This document shows, one piece after another, positions 1-11,000 of a stretch of DNA of 53,351 bases. Source of the stretch: Leeuwenhoekiella sp. (GTDB taxonomy: Bacteria; Bacteroidota; Bacteroidia; Flavobacteriales; Flavobacteriaceae). A model generated the notes under the pieces. It was not told the origin of the DNA. It saw only the letters and a program-made list of their open reading frames with translations, and did no database searches. The translations under genes and the position numbers were made by a program. Position 1 is the first letter of the stretch. Every line of letters starts with the position of its first letter. Where the stretch lies: positions 1 through 53,351 of the forward strand of contig DRGP01000044.1 in assembly GCA_011050015.1 (NCBI GenBank). The letters are read 5' to 3'.

Positions 1-301
1 GTTCAGATGTTTTTACTTTGATATGTAATGGTAGCTCTTGTAATTGTTCAATTAGAATAATCTTGATTCTTTCTACGAGCATTTCTTCTTCGTTCTGCAC
101 TATTTCAAAATCATTGGCGTGAAGCACGGTTGTTACTGCATTGATGATTTCACTGTCTGTTTTATTTGGTGCTTCTACTAACAATCTTCCCAATTCCAAT
201 GAAAGTACGGTTACTTCAAGTTCTTGTAACTCCTGCATAATTACTTTTAAGCAGCGATTACAGACCATATTCTTAATCCAAAATTCTTTTGGTTTGCTCA
301 T
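1..301 (-). CDS. HMA-like/AraC-type regulator, N-terminal part only (runs off the left window edge)
   Basis: Not in the ORF track. Reverse-strand reading from ATG at 301: MSKPKEFWIKNMVCNRCLKVIMQELQELEVTVLSLELGRLLVEAPNKTDSEIINAVTTVLHANDFEIVQNEEEMLVERIKIILIEQLQELPLHIKVKTSE; clearly paralogous to the N-termini of 13042..13608 and 33383..33949. Confidence 0.85.
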   Translation of the reverse strand, partial: MSKPKEFWIKNMVCNRCLKVIMQELQELEVTVLSLELGRLLVEAPNKTDSEIINAVTTVLHANDFEIVQNEEEMLVERIKIILIEQLQELPLHIKVKTSE

Positions 302-472
302 AGTATATAATGTATTGTCATTGAGTTTTAACTCAATGGTTTGAAAGGTTAAGACCTAACAGGGTTAATGGTGTATAGTATTGTTGGGAATAGAGTACAA
401 CAAATGTTAGCCAGAAGTGAAACTTTGGCTATAGAGGTAATGCAGATTAAAGTCAATCTGCGATGTAGAAAA

Positions 473-895
473 TCAAATTAAGAAGGTCTCGTTGAGAATT
501 ATAATATCTGTAGATAATAAAGGCGGCCTATAGGTTTTAAAAGAAATGACTTTTTCTTCTAGCCCCTCGAACAGATTAATATAAGTATTAAAAAAAGTAT
601 TTAAGAAAACTAAAGTCTCAATCTCTAAAATTGTATTGGACTTCTTAAAGGTGTCATCTCCTTCTTTTACAATGGTCTGATTATCGCAACAATCCTTCTC
701 TTGTATGGAAGTACATTGCTTGGAATTATTATCTTTTTTTTGTACAATCTCCATACAGGATTCTGCCTTACTAAAAAAAGCCATATCCACCAATTTATTA
801 CAGCAAAAGTGCATATCCACCGTGAAAGAAGAAGTAGAAAACAGTATAAAAACTGCTAAAAAAAAAGATAGTATTTTGGTAAAAAAAGATTTCAC
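473..895 (-). CDS. HYC_CC_PP-type small secreted protein
   Basis: Signal-peptide-like N-terminus, CC motif, RPPLLSTDIIILNETFLI C-terminus; paralogous to 7551..7967. Confidence 0.75.
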   Translation of the reverse strand: MKSFFTKILSFFLAVFILFSTSSFTVDMHFCCNKLVDMAFFSKAESCMEIVQKKDNNSKQCTSIQEKDCCDNQTIVKEGDDTFKKSNTILEIETLVFLNTFFNTYINLFEGLEEKVISFKTYRPPLLSTDIIILNETFLI

Positions 896-1060
896 AGTAT
901 TAATAAATTTTGTCTAACATTAAATGTTTTCGTAAATTAAATGCTGCTGTTTAACAAGCTTGTTATCAAATTTTTATGAATTAACAGCAAAATTAATTAA
1001 TGCGAAGATAATTTTAAAGGTTCAACAGAAATATGATTTTTGTCATTAATGCAGATTAAC

Positions 1061-3508
1061 TCAAAATTTAAGTTGTAAGAGCACATATATGGTTCGTGGT
1101 AAACTTGGTATGATCCCTGGGCCCGGATAGCCCGTCGCACGGCGTGTAAAATAACTTTCGTTCAAAACATTGTTGACCCCCGCTTCCAGTTTAAACCGAT
1201 TATAGGTATAGGAAAAAGAAAGATCCATAATATTATAGGCAGGTATTTCACCTACAATACCACTCTGGCTTTGAAAATCCCTGGGCGAATTGGTGGCATC
1301 GGTAAACTGTTGGCCCAAATAAGTATATTGCAAACTACCCAAAAAGTCTTTATACCCAAAATTTAATCCTGTTTTTAGGTTAATACCGGGAATGAACTCC
1401 ACTTTTTTGCCCTTCACATTGTTTTCTTGGGAAGAGGTGTATTTTGAATCTGTAAGGGCCAGGTTGACAAAAGTACCGAGTTTGATATCGTTTTTTTCTG
1501 TGGACAGGGTTTCCCATATATTCCAGTCCACAAAACTTTCAATGCCATAGGTAATGGCATCCCCTATGTTCCCTCTAAACCGCTCCTGTTGGATATCACT
1601 TACTTCCCGTAATATCACACCCAAACGATCTTTGTAATTTAAAAAAAATGCTCCCACATCATAGGAAAGGTATTTCTTTATTCGCCCGCGAGCCCCTATA
1701 TCAAAAGTATATCCTTGCTCATCTTTGATGTTGGGATCTACGGTCAATGACGGATTGGTAATTCTAATATCATTAAAAGTAACCGAGCGGTAATTCTGGC
1801 TTATATTCCCATATAGTTCAACCGTTTTATGGGGTTTATAACTTAGCCCAACACCCAATAAAATAAAAGAACGTTCAAGATCACGGTTATCCGCCACATC
1901 TTCGTTTAAGATGGGGTTACCTGCAATATCAAAGTTGATCCGTTTAAATTCGCCCCTACTTCTAGTCTTTATATATTCAAACCGTAGCCCAGGAGTTACC
2001 GAAATTTTTTCGGAGAACTTAAAGACATTTTCGGAAAACAGGGCAAGGTTCAAGTTCGGAAACCTAAAATCGCTTTGCCTTGGGTAGTTGGGGTAGGTCT
2101 GTTCTTCAAAATTAAAATTGGCGTTGCTGCCGTTGCTGCCGGGCCCCTGCCGCTCTGTATTATTGGATTGATAGTACTTTCCACCAAAAAGCACCGTATT
2201 CTCTTTTCCGAAGAAATTATACCGCGTCAACAAACGGGCCTCTGCCCCCCAATTGTTAAAATTACCTACTATCAATTCCCTTGGAGCCTCCACATCATCC
2301 TCCTGTGAAACCCTGTTTTCGCGAAAACCAACCGATTTCCTATAGGCGTCCAAGGCAAAGAGGTTGAGGCTAAAATCGGTTTTATTGCTCAAAGCGTGTT
2401 CCAATCGCATAGCATATAATTTCCAATCCACATTAAACCAGTTTCGGGTTCGGTTGCTAAACGTGGGGTCTTCCTCAAACTGTTCATCGGTAAGACCGCC
2501 CGGTTGCTGTGCCAAATAGTTTAAATAGCTTACCTCAAAGGAAATTTTGGTCCTTTCTGTAGGCGAATAATCCAAATGTACGTAGCCATTGAAGGATTCA
2601 AACTGGGAGTTGGGACGAAAACTATTTCCTTTTTTATAGTTGAAAAAAGTATAATAACCTACCTTGCCCAAGGTCCCGCCTAAACTGTTAAAACTGGTGA
2701 ACAAGTTGTAAGAACCCAAGGATTGCCGGGATATCCACTCTATTTTCTTGTTGGGATCGGGTTGTTTCAGTTTAAAATTGATAAGGCCTCCAAATTGTGT
2801 CCCATACTGCAAAGATGCCGCACCGCGTACCACTTCGATCTCTGAAATGGATTCAGCCGGCGGTGTATAGTAACTTTCGGGATATCCCAGTACATCTGCA
2901 GAGATGTCATAACCATTTTGTCTTGTATTGAAGTTTGCACTGCGGTTGGGATTGAGGCCACGCCCACCAATATTCAATTGCAGTCCCGCATCGTTGTTTT
3001 CGTAGATATTGAGCCCGACCACTTGGGAGTATATCTGCCTGGCATTACCGCCGGCAAGGTTAGCGGTAAGGTTGCTTACCAATACCACTTCGCTCTTCTT
3101 GCCCGCATAAATGGCAGTTCCCTCAACGTCCCTTAATCGTTTTAGGGCGAAAAGGCGTTCTTTTCTTTGGGTGACCACTACTTCAGAAAGTTCTATGCCC
3201 AAAGATTCAAGTTCTAAGTTCAGTGACGTATCATCGGAAATGCTAACCTCGTGATCCAGTATAGCATACTCGTAGGCAAATACGGTAAAATTATAGGTCC
3301 CTTTTGGAATGTCCTGAAATTTGAAATCCCCAAAATCATTCGTGATGGTTGATTTTCTTAGAGTAGTGAGAAACACTTCGGCATTTGGGACAGGTTCGTT
3401 GGAAGCTGCAGAAACTACTTTTCCCTGAACCACATATTGTGCAAACATTGCAGAACTTGTGAAGGCAAAAAATAGGGTTGCGATTATATGTTCTTTTTTT
3501 AAATACAT
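1061..3508 (-). CDS. TonB-dependent receptor (FecA-like), carboxypeptidase-like N-terminal repeat
   Basis: Signal peptide, VQGKVVSAASNEPVPNAEVFL plug-preceding domain, TonB plug and barrel, terminal F. Confidence 0.92.
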   Translation of the reverse strand: MYLKKEHIIATLFFAFTSSAMFAQYVVQGKVVSAASNEPVPNAEVFLTTLRKSTITNDFGDFKFQDIPKGTYNFTVFAYEYAILDHEVSISDDTSLNLELESLGIELSEVVVTQRKERLFALKRLRDVEGTAIYAGKKSEVVLVSNLTANLAGGNARQIYSQVVGLNIYENNDAGLQLNIGGRGLNPNRSANFNTRQNGYDISADVLGYPESYYTPPAESISEIEVVRGAASLQYGTQFGGLINFKLKQPDPNKKIEWISRQSLGSYNLFTSFNSLGGTLGKVGYYTFFNYKKGNSFRPNSQFESFNGYVHLDYSPTERTKISFEVSYLNYLAQQPGGLTDEQFEEDPTFSNRTRNWFNVDWKLYAMRLEHALSNKTDFSLNLFALDAYRKSVGFRENRVSQEDDVEAPRELIVGNFNNWGAEARLLTRYNFFGKENTVLFGGKYYQSNNTERQGPGSNGSNANFNFEEQTYPNYPRQSDFRFPNLNLALFSENVFKFSEKISVTPGLRFEYIKTRSRGEFKRINFDIAGNPILNEDVADNRDLERSFILLGVGLSYKPHKTVELYGNISQNYRSVTFNDIRITNPSLTVDPNIKDEQGYTFDIGARGRIKKYLSYDVGAFFLNYKDRLGVILREVSDIQQERFRGNIGDAITYGIESFVDWNIWETLSTEKNDIKLGTFVNLALTDSKYTSSQENNVKGKKVEFIPGINLKTGLNFGYKDFLGSLQYTYLGQQFTDATNSPRDFQSQSGIVGEIPAYNIMDLSFSYTYNRFKLEAGVNNVLNESYFTRRATGYPGPGIIPSLPRTIYVLLQLKF

Positions 3509-3516
3509 TTTTTTGT

Positions 3517-4881
3517 TTAAAAACCTTTGATTTCATCCTTAAATTCCAATATCCAGTCCTTAGGCCCAAACGACTCTTCTTGCTCCAGTAAATTTACTTT
3601 TGGGTCAATATAAGGTTGGCTAAGCCTGCCATTCAGTGCTACATAGCTCTCTACATAGACCGCTACATTTTTATGGCCTTGTGCTGTAAAATGTTTTCCG
3701 AGGAACTGGGCGTACTGAAGGATAAAGTCGGGTTGGGTGCTCATCTGTTTTTCCTGAAATGTTGACAGAAAATCGGTATTGTCAACAAGGAAAGCTGTTC
3801 CCTTTTTTTTATCCACAATCTTAAATTGTGCATATCCAGCTTTTTCCATTAGCATTACCCGCCAAGAAAAACGGTATCCCTCCTCGGTCCAAAAAAGCTC
3901 GTTTTTGTAGAGCAGATAACGCCAAGGAAAAAGTAACTGAAAGGCAATAAACAAACCCACGATAAGCATTGGGGCCATGGTTTTATTGCGATAGGTTTTA
4001 TTGCGTATCCCTGCATCTGCCTTTTCCTTTTTAATCCTAAAAATAGTCGAAAGCGTTTTCAATATTTTATGGTGGACTCCCGCATCGAAAAAAACGAGTG
4101 CGCTCACTATCATCACATAAGGGAACATACCTATGGGAAAGAGGATGCGGGTCATCAAATGAAAAATTACCACCAGACCGAAAGCTGCCCAACGGGTGGG
4201 TCTATAAAACAACAAAAACGGTATCGCCAGATCATAGGCGGCACCGCCCCAGCTAAAGGCATAGTGAAGCCATTGTTGCTGCATTAAATTTCCCAACAAT
4301 GGCAGGTCATATTGGGCCGGCAACCATATCTTAAGCGGCATTGCCCCAACGAGCCAGTCGCTGTTCAGTTTTGCCAGACCGGCGTAGAAATAGACTAGTG
4401 CAATCAATAATTTTATGGCATCAACGGTCCATTTGGGAATCTGTTTATAGGCCTTATCCTTATTCCTTTGTGCATCCATTGAATAATAGGCATTTGCGGG
4501 AAGGAAGATCATTAAAAAACTAAGACAACTAATAAAATAGTAATGGTTAAGATAGGTCGTCTTATCCATCAACTCGATGTAGGTAAAGCTTAAAAAGAAA
4601 AGGATGATCGCCATTCTGTATCGATACCCCAACGCAATGCAGATTGCGGAGATACCGCAGATAAAGAACAATAAATAGGTGTAAACACCCAAAGGCCGTA
4701 CCCATTCAAACCCATAATATGAAAAAAAGAATTTGGGTTGAATATAAAGTTTATCGATCCAGCCATAGCTCCAAAAACGGACGATGCCAAAAAACATCAT
4801 CAGTCCAAAAAAAATACGAAAGACCGCCAACGGGGCAGCCTCTGTAGTTATATTTCGGTATGCATTTAAACGTGAGGCCAT
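3517..4881 (-). CDS. HTTM domain (vitamin-K-dependent gamma-carboxylase-like) membrane protein
   Basis: Multi-TM protein with APLAVFRIFFGLMMFFGIVRF, YFYAGLAKLNSDWL and NELFWTEEGYRFSWRVMLMEK motifs typical of HTTM proteins. Confidence 0.82.
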   Translation of the reverse strand: MASRLNAYRNITTEAAPLAVFRIFFGLMMFFGIVRFWSYGWIDKLYIQPKFFFSYYGFEWVRPLGVYTYLLFFICGISAICIALGYRYRMAIILFFLSFTYIELMDKTTYLNHYYFISCLSFLMIFLPANAYYSMDAQRNKDKAYKQIPKWTVDAIKLLIALVYFYAGLAKLNSDWLVGAMPLKIWLPAQYDLPLLGNLMQQQWLHYAFSWGGAAYDLAIPFLLFYRPTRWAAFGLVVIFHLMTRILFPIGMFPYVMIVSALVFFDAGVHHKILKTLSTIFRIKKEKADAGIRNKTYRNKTMAPMLIVGLFIAFQLLFPWRYLLYKNELFWTEEGYRFSWRVMLMEKAGYAQFKIVDKKKGTAFLVDNTDFLSTFQEKQMSTQPDFILQYAQFLGKHFTAQGHKNVAVYVESYVALNGRLSQPYIDPKVNLLEQEESFGPKDWILEFKDEIKGF

Positions 4882-4884
4882 TGA

Positions 4885-6009
4885 CTAATCGCCATCGGCA
4901 TCTACATAATCCACATTTATGCTCAGTGCCTGCAACATATCCACTTTTAAGAGGATAACGTTGCGTTGTAGCTCATCATAAGTACTTAGCATTTTGGTAT
5001 TGTCAGTTTCAATCTGTAGAGCAAAATTATTGTTCAGTTCATTTGCCTGGGTTTCTGCAGCATTGAACTGCGCATTGATAAGGCCACCTAGATCCTCCCC
5101 ATTTTTAATACTGTTCAAAAAATCAAGATAGGTCTTGAAGCTTTCCCCGGTAGTATTGTTGTTAAAGTATTTTCCGTTGAAAAAATCCTGGCTTGCCTTA
5201 ACTGCTGTTAGCATCAATTGTTTGGAAAAATCTTTTTTATAGCGCGCCTCTACATTTTCGGGTAATGGTTGTTGGGAGAAAACACCTGCGGGTATCCCTA
5301 CTTTACCCGCCCGCAACGATTTTTCAAAATAGAATATATAGTCGTTCGTTAGTTTGTCAACAGATCCAGTAGCCGAAGAACTAGTATTTGCAACAAAAAC
5401 ATCCCTAAAGTTGGCATTCCAATCATCGAGTACTGTTGTGGTCAATTGCAGGATAGTTTCCGTAAGGGTGCCGAGATAATTTTTATATCCCAGGGCATTG
5501 CCGTTGGTAGTATAGAAACTTACAATTTCGGTATCTGTTGCTCCAAGACCGTTGATCAGATAATCTATAGCAGGGAAACCCTGTACATCCATTGTAGATG
5601 GCAAGGCCAGATCGTAAGAACCGGTGGCTACAAAATCTTCAATTTTTTGGGTGTTTGATGGATAAATATTCAGTCGGTTTCTGTACCGTAACTCTTCGGC
5701 CTTGCCTATTTCGAACATAGAGACCTTTTGAAAGGAAATGTAGGCCGCTGTCCACGAGGCGCGCAAACTCTGTAGGCTTGCCTCTGTAGGCTCATTTGAA
5801 TAGACCGTTGCGGCATTGTTCAGGTTTTCGGCCTCTGTTTTAAAAGAAGTATATGCAGGGACAATGATATTATCTGCCCAATTTAAAAGCATTGCGCCAC
5901 GATCAAAATTATTGTTAGCCGGTGGCAAGTTTTCGTTCCCATTATCTTTTGAACACGCTACAATCAGCAGTCCGATACTAATAAAACTCCAAAGTTTCCA
6001 GTGTTTCAT
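4885..6009 (-). CDS. Imelysin family lipoprotein
   Basis: Lipobox (LLIVACSKD); GFPAIDYLINGLG motif; ORF track extends to 6042 but MKHWKLWSF at 6009 gives the signal peptide. Confidence 0.85.
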   Translation of the reverse strand: MKHWKLWSFISIGLLIVACSKDNGNENLPPANNNFDRGAMLLNWADNIIVPAYTSFKTEAENLNNAATVYSNEPTEASLQSLRASWTAAYISFQKVSMFEIGKAEELRYRNRLNIYPSNTQKIEDFVATGSYDLALPSTMDVQGFPAIDYLINGLGATDTEIVSFYTTNGNALGYKNYLGTLTETILQLTTTVLDDWNANFRDVFVANTSSSATGSVDKLTNDYIFYFEKSLRAGKVGIPAGVFSQQPLPENVEARYKKDFSKQLMLTAVKASQDFFNGKYFNNNTTGESFKTYLDFLNSIKNGEDLGGLINAQFNAAETQANELNNNFALQIETDNTKMLSTYDELQRNVILLKVDMLQALSINVDYVDADGD

Positions 6010-6081
6010 AACTATTTTTTTTAAATCAACCGATTTTTCCATCGGCGGTAAATCGGTTGATGTGGCTAATTCAATTTTTAT

Positions 6082-7305
6082 TTAATTTGCGCTGGCAGCT
6101 TGCTCGACCGTGAAGTCAAATTTAGCGGCAATAGCTTCAGTAATACTGTCCAGTGTTGAAGGTTCAAGGTCCCAAAAACCATTGAGTCCATCCGCCAAGA
6201 GAGCAGATGTAAAACCATCAACTTCGCTTGTGCTAAAGAAGGAAGTATCTGTACTCTGGTTTCTAGTAAAACGCAAGCTAAAAACAAACCCATAACCCTC
6301 AGAAAGGTTTTGGAATGCGGCGCCAAAATCACCGTTTGCAAGCAAATTTTTTCCTTGTTGTAAATAGTATACCGCACGTATGGCAATTACCTCGGATATT
6401 TTTTGACGTATAATGGCAGCCTGGGTATCCCGTACTGTATAATCTTTTGCCACTATCGCGGCACGACCCAATTTGAATGCATCAAAAATATCGGCAGCAA
6501 TGGTAGAAAAATCCGGGTCTGCGTTTACTGTGCCCAAATAATCATTCAAAAAACTATCATCGCCCCCAATGGTTACATTCGGGTTGGCTGCATCAACGGA
6601 TGTTCCGTAGAGGTATCCATAGGCCTCGTCCCAATTATGTTCCATCGTGGTAAAGGTCTCTCCATCCTCTGTAATCCCATTGTCGTTGTCCGCAACTTTA
6701 TTATCAGCATCAAGAACAGCTATGCTGAGATAGTTGTTAAGCATCTGATCTGCCATCAGCGCCCCAATAAGGCTTTTTGCAAACATTTGGTTGTACACAA
6801 GTCCTTTAGCGTTAACATACCGGGTTTTTGTCCCATCGGCAAGTTGACCGGCACTGCCAGCGACTGCTAGGACATCCTTGTTAGGGAATACCTCATTGAC
6901 CTGACCGGAAATATAGCTATCGAATAGGTTTCTTATAGCTGCCGCTTCTGTGGTGTTTGCGCTAAAATAATCTTGGGACGCAGCCGTTTTACTGCGTACG
7001 TTTTTATCTGACGCATTTAAGGCAGCGTCTGAAAAATCTAGGTCCCCTTCCTGATGTGCATACATTGCCTGCAAGGATATCACAGTCGTGTTTTCGAAAT
7101 CTGTAAAGGAATTAAGGATTTCTTCAGCCATTAAAATTCGGGTGGTCTGGCCACTAAAATCCACTGTGGATTGTCCATCTCTTTCGAAGGTGTAGTTTGA
7201 AGGCACCTCAATGTTTGAGGTTTCAGTAATCGGCTCATCATCAGAAGAACACGAAGCAAAAATAAGGCTTCCTATAATTGCGGTAAAAAACATTTTTTTC
7301 ATCAT
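6082..7305 (-). CDS. DUF4856 domain lipoprotein
   Basis: Lipobox (LIFASCSSDDE); YTFERDGQSTVDFSGQTTRILMAEEIL and KGLVYNQMFAKSLIGALMADQM motifs. Confidence 0.8.
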   Translation of the reverse strand: MMKKMFFTAIIGSLIFASCSSDDEPITETSNIEVPSNYTFERDGQSTVDFSGQTTRILMAEEILNSFTDFENTTVISLQAMYAHQEGDLDFSDAALNASDKNVRSKTAASQDYFSANTTEAAAIRNLFDSYISGQVNEVFPNKDVLAVAGSAGQLADGTKTRYVNAKGLVYNQMFAKSLIGALMADQMLNNYLSIAVLDADNKVADNDNGITEDGETFTTMEHNWDEAYGYLYGTSVDAANPNVTIGGDDSFLNDYLGTVNADPDFSTIAADIFDAFKLGRAAIVAKDYTVRDTQAAIIRQKISEVIAIRAVYYLQQGKNLLANGDFGAAFQNLSEGYGFVFSLRFTRNQSTDTSFFSTSEVDGFTSALLADGLNGFWDLEPSTLDSITEAIAAKFDFTVEQAASAN

Positions 7306-7550
7306 TAAATTTATTTAGACTTAATATAAGTAAGTGATTATTTCAGCGACAAAAATAGAAATGAAATTTAAAAAAACAAACTTATTTAGAACAATTCTTA
7401 ATAATAAATTTAAAACAGGTTTGTATTCGGCATTTTTCTAGAAATTAGATAATCTTTCATATAGATTTAGGAGAATATGTTGCATATGAAATCAAAATTA
7501 TTTGTTAAATAAAGAAAATTTACTTGAAATTTTGTATTTTTGTAAAATTA

Positions 7551-7967
7551 ATGAAGAAAATCTTTTTTAAAATATCAACATTCTCTATGGCACTGTTAGT
7601 GTTGTTGTCAACCGTATCATTTACGGTAGATAGTCATTATTGTGGAGATATTTTTGTGGACTCTTCATTATTTGGTCACGCTCAAACTTGCGGTATGGAT
7701 GTTCAACAGCAATCGCAGTCATCAGAGTGTGATATTTCTAAAAAAGATTGCTGTAGTGATGAACAAGTGATTGTTGAAGGGCAAGATACTTTAAAAACAT
7801 CGTTCGACAAATTAGATAAAGACCAACAACTATTTGTTGCTGCTTTTATCCATACCTATATACACTTATTTTTCGAATCTCAAGAAGATTTAAATTCATA
7901 CAGAGATTATACGCCTCCTCCCTTGGTCAGGGATATTCAAGTTTTAGACCAGACTTTCCTTATTTGA
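7551..7967 (+). CDS. HYC_CC_PP family small secreted protein
   Basis: DSHYCGD...KKDCC...YTPPPLVRDIQVLDQTFLI; internal ATG at 7551 preferred over 7524. Confidence 0.8.
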   Translation: MKKIFFKISTFSMALLVLLSTVSFTVDSHYCGDIFVDSSLFGHAQTCGMDVQQQSQSSECDISKKDCCSDEQVIVEGQDTLKTSFDKLDKDQQLFVAAFIHTYIHLFFESQEDLNSYRDYTPPPLVRDIQVLDQTFLI

Positions 7968-8070
7968 TTTTTAAGTAATTAGAACTGTAGTCCTGCATTA
8001 ATTTGTTTTGGACATTTCTGCTTGTTTGTCACTTTTAAACAAGATTTATAATTACTTAATAATCATTTCT

Positions 8071-11000
8071 ATGCTGAATAAAAGCATCAAATTTCTAATA
8101 GAAAATAAATTAGTAGCTGTTTTACTATTAGCTTTGTTCGTCGGTTGGGGCGTTGTAAACGCACCTTTTAATTGGGAGACCGGTATTTTGCCTACTGACC
8201 CTGTAGCTGTGGATGCCATTCCCGATATTGGTGAAAACCAACAAATTGTTTTTACCAAATGGCAAGGGCGCTCGCCACAGGATATTGAAGACCAAATTAC
8301 GTATCCACTTACAACTTCGCTTCTAGGTATTCCAGGCGTGAAAACTATTCGTAGTTCCTCTATGTTTGGGTTTTCCAGTATCTATATCATTTTTGAAGAA
8401 GATGTGGAGTTTTACTGGTCACGTAGTCGCATTCTCGAAAAACTCAATTCGCTTCCTTCCAACTTGCTGCCAGATGGCGTTAACCCAGCTTTGGGCCCTG
8501 ATGCCACAGGTTTAGGACAAATATTCTGGTACACCCTAGAAGGTCGTGACAAGGATGGTAATGTAACCGGTGGTTGGGATTTACAGGAACTGCGTAGTAT
8601 ACAGGATTATTATGTGAAATACGGATTGTCATCGGCAAGTGGTGTTTCCGAAGTAGCGTCTATCGGCGGTTATGTTCAGGAATATCAAGTAGATGTGGAC
8701 CCGGAGAAAATGCGCCAATACAATATTGGATTAAGTGCCATTGTCAAAGCCGTTAAGCAGAGCAACCAAGATATTGGTGCACAAACATTGGAAATCAATC
8801 AGGCCGAATATCTGGTTCGTGGTTTGGGCTATGTAAAATCCGTTGCAGATATTGAAAATGCCGTGGTCACTTCAGAGAATTTTACGTCTATCCGAATAAA
8901 AGACATCGCAACTGTTCATTTGGGACCGCAAACTCGTCGTGGTATTTTAGATAAAGAAGGTGCCGAAGTTGTTGGTGGTGTTGTGGTAGCGCGATATGGC
9001 GCCAACCCTATGGAAGTTATCAATAATGTAAAAGAGCAAATCGCTGAACTGTCATCTGGGCTTCCAACAAAAGTTCTGGCAGATGGCCGCACCTCACAAG
9101 TGACCATTGTCCCCTTTTACGACCGTACCCAGCTTATTCAAGAGACCCTACACACGCTTAATGAAGCACTCACGCTTGAAATCTTAATAACCATTCTGGT
9201 CATTATCGTAATGGTGTTCAACCTACGCGCATCCATCTTAATTTCAGGTTTGTTACCCGTTGCAGTATTAATGGTTTTCATTGCAATGAAACTTTTTGAT
9301 GTAGATGCAAATATTGTAGCATTGTCAGGGATTGCCATTGCTATAGGTACAATGGTGGATGTGGGCGTTATACTGGCCGAAAATATGATTCGGCATTTGG
9401 AAGATGAAAAATTACGCTTTCGCGAAAGCGGAATCGAGTACACCACAAATGAAATCATCTACAATGCAACTGCTGAAGTTTCTGGTGCAATTTTAACGGC
9501 AGTATTAACAACCATTATCAGTTTTATTCCTGTATTCACTATGATAGGTGCTGAAGGAAAGTTGTTTCGTCCACTCGCATTTACAAAGACAATGGCGCTC
9601 ACGGCGTCTTTGGTTATCGCCCTTTTCTTGATACCACCATTTGCCGCATTCCTTTTCAAAAAGAGTACTATTAGGGAGCACGCTAAATATATTATTAATG
9701 CTGTTCTCATCGTCCTTGGTATCACAGCCATCTTCTATGGTTATTGGTTGGGTATTATATTAATTGCCTATGGAATCGTTGCAATTTTGAGTGTACGCGA
9801 TATTATCACGGCAAAAAGAGCCAATCTAATACATATCGTTATTTCTTGTATTGCTATTGTTTTCCTTCTAGCCGAATACTGGCGACCACTAGGTTTTGAC
9901 CGCGGTATTATAATGAACTTGATTTTTGTTGCGATTATCTGTTTCGGATTACTGGGGGCGTTTTCAATTTTCCAAAAATATTACGACACTATATTACGTT
10001 GGGCACTTCAAAACCGATTACTGTTTTTAATAATTCCGACCACAGTGTTGATTTTAGGGGCCATAATAATGCGCAACACGGGTAAAGAATTTATGCCATC
10101 GCTCAACGAAGGCTCATTCCTGTTAATGCCAACATCCTTGCCACACGCAGGTGTTGAAGAAAACAAGCGTGTGTTACAGCAGCTTGATATGGCCGTAGCC
10201 AGTATTCCTGAAATCGAAACGGTAGTAGGTAAATCGGGTAGAACAGAATCTGCTCTTGACCCTGCGCCGCTCTCGATGTATGAAAATGTGATTCAGTATA
10301 AGTCTGAATATATGCGAAACAAGAATGGCGAGAGACAACGCTACCGCGTAAACGATGATGGTTTATTTGTTCTGAAAAATGATAAATTCATTATTAATCC
10401 AAATAATGAAATCGATGATGACGCTAATTATGAGGCCTCGCAACTAAAAACAAATGCAACCCATAACGATTTAATTGAAGACGGCAGCGGTGAATATTAC
10501 CGAAACTGGCGGCCAGAAATCGACAGCCCAGACGATATCTGGAATGAGATTGTGAAAGTGACCAAATTTCCAGGGGTGACTTCTGCACCAAAACTACAAC
10601 CTATCGAGACAAGGCTCGTAATGCTTCAAACAGGTATGCGTGCGCCTATGGGTATAAAAGTTAAAGGGCCAGACTTGAAAACAATAGAAGCTTTTGGTCT
10701 ACAGCTCGAAGACATTTTAAAACAAGCTGAAGGTGTAAAAGAACAAGCTGTCTTTGCAGACCGTATTGTGGGCAAGCCCTATTTACTAATTGATATAAAA
10801 CGAGACCAATTGGCACGCTATGGAATTTCCATAATGGATGTTCAGGAAGTACTTCAGGTAGCTGTGGGCGGTATGCCGCTTACTCAAACGGTAGAAGGTC
10901 GTGAGCGGTATGGAGTAAGAGTGCGCTATCCGCGTGAGTTGCGTGCAAACCCAGAAGATTTAAAAGATATTTATGTTCCGGTTGAGAAAGGAAGTCCGGT

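Noticed and set aside
7535-7550. Bacteroidetes -7 promoter box TATTTTTG
   Set aside because: Only 8 nt before the chosen start codon and no correctly spaced -33 TTG; may be chance in AT-rich DNA.
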